Assembly (NCBI GenBank): GCA_964402115.1
Contig: CAYOBW010000049.1
Location: 1 to 32,388, forward strand
Length of the DNA: 32,388 nt
Direction: 5' to 3'
Source of the DNA: CAYOBW01 sp964402115
GTDB lineage: Bacteria; Verrucomicrobiota; Kiritimatiellia; UBA8416; CAYOBW01
The position numbers were made by a program, and so were the translations under genes. The notes beneath the pieces are model-generated. The model saw nothing but the letters and a program-made list of their open reading frames with translations. It was not told where the DNA came from and made no database searches. This document shows positions 25,191 through 31,717 of the stretch, one piece after another (the first letter of the stretch is position 1; every line of letters begins with the position of its first letter).

Positions 25191-25676
25191 CTACTGCGGC
25201 CTGGCATCCAGCCGCGAGGTGGCGAGTCCCTTCTCGCTGACCGCGTTCACCTTCCACCTGTAGACCATCCCGTTGCGTTTGATGGTGACGATATCCCCGG
25301 GTTCAACAAAGCCAGATCCTATCACGAATGCCAGATAAGAGCCTTCCGGGGTGCGAGTCAGGCCGGTCACCTTGAGCTCCGGCCACTCGGTGGGAATCTG
25401 GCGCACCTGGGGAGTGGCAGGGGCGACAACCCGGACCTCGTTTGAAGCGACCGGCGGCGCTGGCGTGTAGCCGATGGGCCAGAAGGGATCGCGCTCGTCC
25501 GCGGCTGGGGCGTCGGCGGGAGCGACATTCCTTTGTGCGACTGTGGCTGGCGCCGGCTGGTTGGTGGCAACCATCTCCGAGACAACAGCGGGCGGCTGTC
25601 CGGTGCCGTCGGCGCGGGCCCTTCCGTTCAGCAGGGCCACCATGATGCCGAGGGTTGTACAAGCGCGGACGTTCAT
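25191..25676 (-). CDS. pilP: PilP-like periplasmic protein
   Basis: This protein has 161 residues with a short signal peptide (about 1-22) and no lipobox cysteine. A Pro/Ala-rich linker leads to 'ERDPFWPIGY' (about 61-70), the Asp-Pro-Phe motif typical of PilP-like proteins. The C-terminal beta domain (about 98-155), with 'LKVTGLTRTPEGSYLAFV' and 'VEPGDIVTI', fits the PilP/GspC homology region. It probably bridges PilN/PilO with the PilQ secretin. Its ATG overlaps the pilO stop (ATGA), so it is translated as part of the pilMNOP unit. Confidence 0.7.
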   Translation of the reverse strand: MNVRACTTLGIMVALLNGRARADGTGQPPAVVSEMVATNQPAPATVAQRNVAPADAPAADERDPFWPIGYTPAPPVASNEVRVVAPATPQVRQIPTEWPELKVTGLTRTPEGSYLAFVIGSGFVEPGDIVTIKRNGMVYRWKVNAVSEKGLATSRLDARPQ

Positions 25677-26344
25677 GACTTGGGCTGGACGGTCACATTC
25701 GTGGCCGTGCCTGCCGGCTCCTCGCGGGCAAAGCGGTTGCGGGTTTCCTCACTGGCCCACGCGGGCCACTGAATGTCGAACCCGACATTGTGCTGCTCCG
25801 GGCGCGACGGTTCGACCGTGATACTCAGCGCGCTTACGCAGACGTAAGGATTGGCCTGCTCCAGGTTGCGCAGAAACGCCAGGATTCCCCTGACACCGGC
25901 GTGCAGACTGACGCGCAGGGTGTAGGAACGGAAGGCGTTCGGCGTCTTGCGGCCGGTATGTTGCGGAATCGTGGAGAGGCCCACCTCGTTGATCGCCACC
26001 ACTTCGACGGCCGCCGTTCGGGCTGCCGCATCGACGATCTCGATGGCGGCCAACTGGTAGTTGCCCAACCGGGGACGGACGAGGTACTGGCTGTCGATGG
26101 TAGCGGCACGGATCTGCGCGACGGTCTTGATGTTGGCGCCGCGTTGACCTGTGACGCGCTTGATGATTGTCTCCGCCGTATCCACGTCGGCCTTGACGAC
26201 GGCAATCCGGTCTTCCGTGTTGAGTTTGTGGTTCTTGAGCGGCGTTACGATACCCGCGTAGATGCCATACACCAGCGCCACGGTGCCGGCGGCGCAGGCA
26301 ATGAAGAGCTTCGTGCGCTCGCCTTTTTCGGTTGGGAGTTTCAT
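25673..26344 (-). CDS. pilO: PilO-like inner-membrane protein
   Basis: The ATG at 26344 overlaps the pilN stop (ATGA) and is preferred over an upstream in-frame start. The 223-residue protein has one transmembrane helix (about 13-33), a short coiled coil and a periplasmic ferredoxin-like domain containing 'YTLRVSLHAGVRGILAFLRNLEQANPYV', where the strand-helix pattern is that of PilO. Gene order pilM-N-O-P-Q confirms the call. It would pair with PilN to form the alignment subcomplex in the inner membrane. Confidence 0.75.
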   Translation of the reverse strand: MKLPTEKGERTKLFIACAAGTVALVYGIYAGIVTPLKNHKLNTEDRIAVVKADVDTAETIIKRVTGQRGANIKTVAQIRAATIDSQYLVRPRLGNYQLAAIEIVDAAARTAAVEVVAINEVGLSTIPQHTGRKTPNAFRSYTLRVSLHAGVRGILAFLRNLEQANPYVCVSALSITVEPSRPEQHNVGFDIQWPAWASEETRNRFAREEPAGTATNVTVQPKS

Positions 26345-26946
26345 TTGAACGCCTGCGGCTTGAATACGCATTCGATGCCGAACACACGGTCGAACTCATT
26401 TGCGTTGGGGGCTGTATCGGCTCCGTACTGCGTGATCCGCGCCGACGCCACGATGGGCAGCTTTGTCGCCCGGTCACGCAGGTGCTCGATCTCGACTTCG
26501 ACACTGCGTCCGCTTGCCCGCCCGGCCAACTGCAGTCGGCACACCCGGGCCGGCACCTTCTTATCGATAAGCGGCATATCCTGCGACACTTGGAAGGCGA
26601 TGAATTGAATGTTCGTGGGCACATCGGCGCACAGAGCGGCCAGTGTCGAGCCCCAGTCGAAACGGGCCGACGACCAGCCTTCGATCTCCATGGCGATGTC
26701 TTTGTTGGCCAGGATGTCTGCCTGCTCCTGTTCGGCTTGCTTCTTCTTCGGCTCGATCTGGCGCCAGCGTGCCTCGACCTGATTCAATTCGGAGCGCAGG
26801 GACACCAGGTCGGAGACTGTCGCCACGATGAGGAGCAGGAAGGCCCCCGGGACGGCCACGGCAAAGACGCGCAGAACAGTCCGCGGGTTGAGCGGCGTGG
26901 CGCTGCGCTGCTCGCCGGGCAGGAACAGGTTGACCCGCAGATTCAT
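26341..26946 (-). CDS. pilN: PilN-like inner-membrane protein
   Basis: This protein has 201 residues. The N-terminal 'MNLRVNLFLPGE' corresponds to the short cytoplasmic tail of PilN ('INLLP' type) that docks on PilM. A transmembrane helix (about 24-46) is followed by a coiled coil (about 50-82) and a periplasmic domain. The start overlaps the pilM stop and its own stop overlaps the pilO start, so the genes are translationally coupled. Sequence divergence is large, but topology, size and order are convincing. Confidence 0.75.
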   Translation of the reverse strand: MNLRVNLFLPGEQRSATPLNPRTVLRVFAVAVPGAFLLLIVATVSDLVSLRSELNQVEARWRQIEPKKKQAEQEQADILANKDIAMEIEGWSSARFDWGSTLAALCADVPTNIQFIAFQVSQDMPLIDKKVPARVCRLQLAGRASGRSVEVEIEHLRDRATKLPIVASARITQYGADTAPNANEFDRVFGIECVFKPQAFK

Positions 26947-27968
26947 ACCACTCCCAACGTCGCCAGGCAGGCGCCGACCGCGGCGCCGAATTCATGTTTC
27001 CGATCCTGAACCCCCTGGGGAATCGCCCCGTTCGCGATATCCAGGCCTGTGAACGGGTCCCATTGCTCAATGCCAATATCGAGCATGGCGCGCAACTGAT
27101 CCACCACCTGGCGCCACGCCACCAGGCTGCCCGAGATGTAGAGATGCGCGACGCGGCAGTTCTCGCGCCGCTCGCAGAAGTCGCGGGAGACAATCAACTG
27201 CTTGGCCAGGGGCGAAATGGCCTTCTGCACGGGCTGCGTGATGTCGAACGCGCCGTCGGTGATGATACCGCGGGCCGTGTCGCGGTCGACTCGCAGGGAT
27301 TGCTGCACGGCATCCGCGAGAGACTCCGTGCCGAATTCGAAACGACGCAGCAAGACCAGGCTGCGCTTGATGATCACCGCCAGGGTGCTGCTGGATGGAC
27401 CGAAGTCAACAACGACGGCAGGGTGGGTGATATCGACGATATCGGCGTAATGCAGGAATGCCGTCAGGGTTGCCAGTCCATCCAGTTCCAGCGAGACGGG
27501 GGCAGGCGTGCCGGACGGCAGGATACGCATGGCCGCTTTCACTGTGCTGAGGGGGATGCCGACCGCAAGAATGCGGGCCTCTGCCTTGCCATGACCCTCG
27601 GCAAGCGTGCGCGAGACGATCCGGAAGTCCTCTTTCCCTTTGAGTCCCAACTGCTCGGCTATCTTCTCAGGCGTTTGGCTCTCCGGGGAGCTTGGTAGAA
27701 AGAGCAGTTTGGCAAGCGCGTCGTTGTCGTTCAGCGTCAAAGCCGCGTAAGGCGCACGTAGGCGAGCGGGAAGGGCCACCAGCGGTCCGCGGTTCTTCGT
27801 CACGTCGGTCAGGTTGATGGGCGGCAGGCATTCGGCGCCGATCAGGCTGAGAGACGTACCATGCTTGCGCAGTCGCACGGCGCGTGTGGCGTTGGTGTCA
27901 ACATGCACCCCGAGAACATCAACCGGGCGCCCCCTGAACCGCTCCATCAAATCATCGAACTGCTTCAT
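26943..27968 (-). CDS. pilM: PilM-like actin-fold pilus assembly protein
   Basis: This protein has 341 residues and is cytoplasmic. 'VLGVHVDTNATRAVRL' (about 18-33) is the phosphate-1-type loop region of the PilM/FtsA fold. 'PAVVVDFGPSSSTLAVI' (about 183-199) is the second nucleotide-binding strand-loop, and 'LYISGSLVAWRQVVDQL' (about 275-291) is the adenosine-motif region. AGGAA lies about five bases before the ATG. It is the first gene of pilM-N-O-P-lipoprotein-pilQ and is preceded by a sigma-54-like promoter. Its role is to bind the PilN tail and couple the cytoplasmic ATPase to the envelope complex. Confidence 0.85.
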   Translation of the reverse strand: MKQFDDLMERFRGRPVDVLGVHVDTNATRAVRLRKHGTSLSLIGAECLPPINLTDVTKNRGPLVALPARLRAPYAALTLNDNDALAKLLFLPSSPESQTPEKIAEQLGLKGKEDFRIVSRTLAEGHGKAEARILAVGIPLSTVKAAMRILPSGTPAPVSLELDGLATLTAFLHYADIVDITHPAVVVDFGPSSSTLAVIIKRSLVLLRRFEFGTESLADAVQQSLRVDRDTARGIITDGAFDITQPVQKAISPLAKQLIVSRDFCERRENCRVAHLYISGSLVAWRQVVDQLRAMLDIGIEQWDPFTGLDIANGAIPQGVQDRKHEFGAAVGACLATLGVV

Positions 27969-28062
27969 AAATTCCTAGTAAACGTACCAGATGAACAACC
28001 GCTACGCAAGAGGATCGTCCGCACCCCCCCTGGAAACACAGGGCTAGCTGCGATTCAGAGAA

Positions 28063-28078
28063 AGCACAATCCGTGCCC
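28063..28078 (-). promoter_or_regulatory. Candidate sigma-54 promoter of the pilMNOPQ operon
   Basis: On the minus strand GGGCACG-GATT-GTGCT (28078 to 28063) matches the -24/-12 consensus TGGCACG-N4-TTGCW at all but two positions. The GG and GC dinucleotides are exactly ten bases apart. It starts eight bases past the pilin terminator T-run, and transcription would begin near 28052, about 84 bases before the pilM start. Confidence 0.6.
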
Positions 28079-28085
28079 GAAGTCG

Positions 28086-28120
28086 AAAACAAAAACCCCG
28101 AGCTTGGTGAGCTCGGGGTT
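28086..28120 (-). terminator. Intrinsic terminator of the pilin gene
   Basis: An 11-bp perfect stem (28094-28104 with 28110-28120, arms AACCCCGAGCT on the minus strand) closes a five-base loop and is followed on the minus strand by TTTTTGTTTT. It lies about 27 bases after the pilin stop and would insulate the pilin transcript from the pilM operon. Confidence 0.88.
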
Positions 28121-28146
28121 CTTGATGCCGTACAGGCTGGAGCGAT

Positions 28147-28515
28147 TTACCGACCCGTGGTAATCGTCTCTCCGTTGAACACCACGGAAAGAACGTTCGT
28201 CCCGCTGTTTTTGATCGCATCCTCATCGGGCGGCGTCACGCCAGTCGGCCAGTTCATGGCACCGACCGAACCGGCCTTCAGATGCTCGCCAACCGAAGCG
28301 ATCGACAGCGACGTTGTGCTGGTCAGGTTGCTGATGGACATGACCTCGTCACACGCATCTTCGATCAAACGAAGGTTGTTCACGCAAAGCTTCTTCTGCG
28401 TTTCCGTTCTGGCCTTCACCAGCGACGGAATCGCGATTGCGGCCAGCAGACCGATAATCGCGACCACGATCATGATCTCTACCAGTGTGAATCCCGACTT
28501 CTTCATGTTCCTCAT
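28147..28515 (-). CDS. Type IV pilin-like (prepilin) protein
   Basis: This 122-residue prepilin has a short basic leader (MRNMKKSG) before the mature Phe1. The sequence 'FTLVEIMIVVAIIGLLAAIA' is the class III prepilin motif, with Glu5 present, forming the N-terminal helix that packs in the fibre. The following 'CVNNLRLIEDACDEV' resembles the helix of PVC pilins. The C-terminal domain is small (about 65 residues), Ser/Thr-rich and without a second cysteine, so no disulfide loop is expected. AGGAGA six bases before the ATG at 28515 favours that start over the ATG three codons later. It is the only pilin in the window and has its own sigma-54-like promoter and terminator, as expected for an abundant subunit. 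Confidence 0.93.
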   Translation of the reverse strand: MRNMKKSGFTLVEIMIVVAIIGLLAAIAIPSLVKARTETQKKLCVNNLRLIEDACDEVMSISNLTSTTSLSIASVGEHLKAGSVGAMNWPTGVTPPDEDAIKNSGTNVLSVVFNGETITTGR

Positions 28516-28583
28516 TGTGCTTCTCCTTGCCTGTTGTTGTGGGCTTCGTTTGCCCGATTCAGTGAACGCTGGCTTTCTATATA

Positions 28584-28599
28584 AGCAGGCGATGTGCCA
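28584..28599 (-). promoter_or_regulatory. Sigma-54 promoter of the pilin gene
   Basis: On the minus strand TGGCACA-TCGC-CTGCT (28599 to 28584) matches the -24/-12 consensus with only two deviations and the exact ten-base GG-to-GC spacing. Transcription would start near 28573, about 58 bases before the pilin ATG. The adjacent gene encodes a sigma-54-dependent activator. Confidence 0.8.
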
Positions 28600-28718
28600 A
28601 GTGCTTTTTCATTGCAGAGAAAGAGGCGACGGGATGAAAGAAAGTGTTTCAATATCGCGAAATCATCAAGAAACGAAGGAGAATCACTGGGTTTCTGAAT
28701 AATCCCGACTCGTCGACT

Positions 28719-28753
28719 TGTCAGTGATGCGACATCGTGTCAGTAGTGCGACA
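28719..28753. promoter_or_regulatory. Twin 16-bp palindromes: upstream activator sites of the pilin promoter
   Basis: TGTCAGTGATGCGACA (28719-28734) and TGTCAGTAGTGCGACA (28738-28753) differ at two central bases and each is an imperfect dyad with TGTC/GACA ends. They are 19 bases apart start to start and lie about 146-180 bases upstream of the predicted start site, the usual place for enhancer sites of NtrC-family activators. TGTC half-sites recall those reported for PilR. Confidence 0.7.
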
Positions 28754-28825
28754 AGCGTCTATCACTAATGAGAACGCTCATAAGTGCTTCTTATTGAAAA
28801 CAATATGCACGTTCAGTCAGCCTCT

Positions 28826-30205
28826 CTACTCAGGATTCTCTTCATTACCGGGAAGTTTGCGGTAAAGTGTCGCAAGACTGATTTTGAGGCGTTTGGCTGC
28901 TTCTTCCTTGTCTCCATTACATAATTCCATGACCTGTTTGAGGTATTCCTGCTCTTTGGACCGCAAGAAAGCTCGCAGCGATTTGCATTTGGAGGCATCC
29001 AGGGCACTTTGTGACGGGGTGGGCTGCGGTGGCACTTGGATGGCCGAGATCCGCGGCGGCAGGATGTCCTTGGTAATCCGATTGCCGGTTGCAAAGGTCA
29101 GGGCGTGTTTGATGGTGTTCTCAAGCTGGCGGACGTTGCCGGGCCAACTGTACGCTTCGAGAATGGCGCAAACCTCCGGTTCCAGCACCGGCATCGGGCT
29201 TCCCTGCGGGGTCTCTTTCCTTATCATATGGTAGGCAAGGGGCAGAATGTCTTCCTTTCGGTTGCGGAGGGGTTCGATTTCGAGTGAAATAACGCTCAGG
29301 CGGTAGAACAAGTCCTCCCTGAATTTCCCCTCCTCCATGAGCTGCTTCAACGGGGTGTTTGTGGCTGCCAACACCCGCGCGTCGATGGGCACGGTCTCAT
29401 TGCTTCCCACGCGCCTGACTTCGCGTTCCTGCAGGACTCTCAGCAGTTTGCTCTGGATGCTGAGCGGCATGGAGCCGATTTCATCAAGAAAAATGGTTCC
29501 ACCGCTCGCGGCCTCGAAGAGGCCTTCTTTGTTGGCGGAGGCCCCCGTGAACGAGCCTTTGACGTGGCCGAACATCTCGGATTCGAGGAGTGGCTCGGGA
29601 AGTGCCGCGCAGTTCACGGGGAGGAAGCTCTTGCTTGACCGTCGGCTGCACGCGTGAATCGCCTTGGCCACGACCTCCTTGCCGGTTCCGCTCTCGCCGG
29701 AGATGAGCACCGTGGCATCGGTGGGGGCGACGCGCTTGATCATCTCACAGATGTTCTTCATGGATTCGCTTTCGGCAACAATGCTCTCGAGCCGGTAGCG
29801 GGTGCCGAGTTGAGCCTTGAGATCCGCATTCTCGACTATGGCGCGGTTGTACTCGATCGCACGTTGGATCGTGTGTATCAACTCGTCCACCTTGAATGGC
29901 TTGGTCACGTAGTCGAAGGCTCCGAGTTTCAACGCCTCGATGGCTGTTTTCACTGAACCGTAGGCTGTCAACATGATGACGGACATCTGCGGACGCTCGT
30001 CGTGAACCAACCGAAGCAACTCCATGCCATTGACCGGACTCATGCGGATATCGCATAGCAGCAGGTCGAAATCCTTGGAGCGGATCAGATCGCGTGCTTG
30101 TTCTCCGCCCAGTGCGGCGGTTACTTCATACCCCTCTGCTTTTAACAGGGTGCTGAGTACGCTTAAGGTGCTTGGTTCATCGTCAACGATCAGTAATCTG
30201 GCCAT
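28826..30205 (-). CDS. NtrC-family response regulator, sigma-54 activator (PilR-like)
   Basis: The protein has 459 residues. The receiver domain (about 1-120) has the acidic pair in 'VDDE', phospho-acceptor Asp52, Thr81 and Lys103. The AAA+ domain (about 140-370) has Walker A GESGTGKE (171-178), the sigma-54 contact loop GSFTGA (218-223, Ser in place of the commoner Ala), Walker B 'GGTIFLDE' and 'WPGNVRQLEN'. A Fis-type helix-turn-helix (about 425-453, 'AAKRLKISLATLYRKL') ends the protein. AAAGGGG precedes the ATG. It sits between pilC and the pilin gene and is very likely the activator of the sigma-54 promoters downstream. No sensor kinase gene is visible in the window. The DNA here is less GC-rich than the flanks. 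Confidence 0.93.
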   Translation of the reverse strand: MARLLIVDDEPSTLSVLSTLLKAEGYEVTAALGGEQARDLIRSKDFDLLLCDIRMSPVNGMELLRLVHDERPQMSVIMLTAYGSVKTAIEALKLGAFDYVTKPFKVDELIHTIQRAIEYNRAIVENADLKAQLGTRYRLESIVAESESMKNICEMIKRVAPTDATVLISGESGTGKEVVAKAIHACSRRSSKSFLPVNCAALPEPLLESEMFGHVKGSFTGASANKEGLFEAASGGTIFLDEIGSMPLSIQSKLLRVLQEREVRRVGSNETVPIDARVLAATNTPLKQLMEEGKFREDLFYRLSVISLEIEPLRNRKEDILPLAYHMIRKETPQGSPMPVLEPEVCAILEAYSWPGNVRQLENTIKHALTFATGNRITKDILPPRISAIQVPPQPTPSQSALDASKCKSLRAFLRSKEQEYLKQVMELCNGDKEEAAKRLKISLATLYRKLPGNEENPE

Positions 30206-30534
30206 ATCAAACCCCTTTCACTCAATGGGAATCGCGCTTTCGCGGTCGCTTTAACGCCGAAAGCGATACAACAGCAAATCCGCATTCTCAATTCTCATAA
30301 AGGAGATGGTACCGATGGGTGCATGACAAGTAAAGCGCGGAATCGCCTTTTCATCAGCGGCTTAATTGGCAAACTGGACGCGCCCCCGGCGGAGCCGGGT
30401 AGCTCCTTCGCCGGCCGCAGGGCCATCGAAAAGCCCGGTTGCGAAAGCCCGGAAGGACGGAGTGTGTCCGATAAAAGCGCTTTTCGGCCCCTCACACGCC
30501 CGGACCCACCGAAACGCACGCGGACGCGCCCTCT
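30206..30534 (-). other. Structured 329-bp non-coding region between pilC and the regulator gene
   Basis: No convincing gene was found. The region holds a bulged hairpin (CCGGCG 30386-30391 with CGCCGG 30409-30414, inner GAGC/GCTC), a tandem pair CGAAAAGCCCGG (30427-30438) and CGAAAGCCCGG (30442-30452), and a large dyad. That dyad has a central AAAAGCGCTTTT (30473-30484) inside CCGA/CGG and outer GTGTG (30462-30466)/CACAC (30493-30497). It could be a leader RNA of the regulator gene, a pilC 3' element or a remnant. A known riboswitch class was looked for and not matched. Confidence 0.4.
30263..30291 (-). promoter_or_regulatory. Candidate sigma-70-type promoter of the response regulator gene
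   Basis: On the minus strand TTGAGA (30291-30286) is 17 bases from TATCGC (30268-30263). The -35 matches five of six positions, the -10 three. Transcription would start near 30257, about 50 bases before the ATG. Confidence 0.4.
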
Positions 30535-31707
30535 TCACTTACTGCCGCTCACCACGTCCGCCATCTTGAAAATCGGCAGGAACATGCAGAGCACGATACC
30601 GCCAATCACAACCCCCAGGAAGACGATCAACAGGGGTTCGAGCAGCGAGGTTAACCCAGCCAGCATAGTCTCGACCTCGTCGTCATAAAAGGTGGCGATA
30701 TTGTCCATCATTTCGTCGATTTTCCCGGTCTTCTCTCCGGCCTGAAGCATGCGCACGAGCAGAATGGGGAAGACAGTCTGGTGGACCAGTGCGCTGGATA
30801 GCGGGTCGCCACGCTCGACAGCCGTGCGTGCATTCGTGATCACGCGCCCCGCCACGTGGTTTCCCGTCGCACCGGAAACGATTTCAAGTGCACTCAGGAT
30901 GGGTACTCCGCTGCGGATCAACTGCCCGAATGTCCGCGCGAAACGGGCTGAGGCGACTTTGCGGCTCAGTTCGCCGAAAACCGGGGCACGCAGCATAAAC
31001 GCATCGAAACGGTAGGCGCCGTTTGGTGTGGCGCGCCACTTGTTAAAACCGATCACGGATCCGATAGCCCCGAGAAGGACAATCCAGCCATACTTCTTGA
31101 GCCAGTTACTCATGTCGAGCAGGAATTGGGTAGGCGCAGGCAGGTCAGCGCCGAAATCCGCAAACATAGACCCGAACACCGGAACGATGAACATGATCAT
31201 CAAAGTGGCGATCAAACCCGCCAGGCACAGGACGATGGTGGGGTACATCAAGGCCGATTTCACCTTGCGGCGGAGCTTGGCGGAAGACTCCAGAAAGGTT
31301 GCCAGGCGACCGATGGTTTCGGGCAGTTGACCGCCGCGCTCGCCACCCATGACCATGTTACAGTACAGTTCGTCATAGACTTGGGGGAATTGCCGTAACG
31401 CCTCGGAAAGAGCCGCCCCGTTTTCGATCGATGCCCGCACCCGCTGGATGACTTTCTGGAAACTCGGGTTATCGGTCTGTTCCTGCAGGGCTTCCAGCGC
31501 GGCCACGATTGGCATGCCGGCGGACAACATGGCTGCGAGCTGCCGAGAGAAGCCGGGCAGGTGTTGGGCGACGATCTTCCTGGCGCCTGGCGTGCGTTTT
31601 GACGCTGCCCGGCGGGCTTCTGCCGAGCCTGTGCGTTGCACCCCGCGCTTGGCATCGGCTGACCCTGGCTGCGGTCGCGGTGTCGTTCTCGAACCTGCAG
31701 AACTCAT
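30535..31707 (-). CDS. pilC: PilC/GspF-type inner-membrane platform protein
   Basis: The protein has 390 residues. ATG at 31707 is chosen because AGGAGG lies about seven bases upstream; an earlier in-frame start would overlap the pilB end. After a basic, low-complexity N-terminus (1-45) come two T2SSF domains (about 50-170 and 255-375), with signatures 'FSRQLAAMLSAGMPIVAALEAL', 'MVMGGERGGQLPETI' and, in the repeat, 'FARTFGQLIRSGVPILSALEI' and 'MLQAGEKTGKIDEMM'. Transmembrane helices lie near 157-182, 205-222 and 355-380. It is the membrane platform turned by PilB. The N-terminus is shorter than in classical PilC. It starts ten bases after pilB, so the two are co-transcribed. Confidence 0.93.
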   Translation of the reverse strand: MSSAGSRTTPRPQPGSADAKRGVQRTGSAEARRAASKRTPGARKIVAQHLPGFSRQLAAMLSAGMPIVAALEALQEQTDNPSFQKVIQRVRASIENGAALSEALRQFPQVYDELYCNMVMGGERGGQLPETIGRLATFLESSAKLRRKVKSALMYPTIVLCLAGLIATLMIMFIVPVFGSMFADFGADLPAPTQFLLDMSNWLKKYGWIVLLGAIGSVIGFNKWRATPNGAYRFDAFMLRAPVFGELSRKVASARFARTFGQLIRSGVPILSALEIVSGATGNHVAGRVITNARTAVERGDPLSSALVHQTVFPILLVRMLQAGEKTGKIDEMMDNIATFYDDEVETMLAGLTSLLEPLLIVFLGVVIGGIVLCMFLPIFKMADVVSGSK

Positions 31708-31717
31708 GCACGGCCTC

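Noticed and set aside
30361..30500. Cyclic-di-GMP-I (GEMM) riboswitch
   Set aside because: GGCAAAC and GGTAGC fragments occur on the plus strand, but spacing and pairing do not fit the motif and no plus-strand gene follows.
30295..30519. A 74-codon minus-strand frame in the pilC-regulator gap
   Set aside because: No ribosome binding site, no recognisable family, and the same bases form hairpins and repeats that better explain the stretch.
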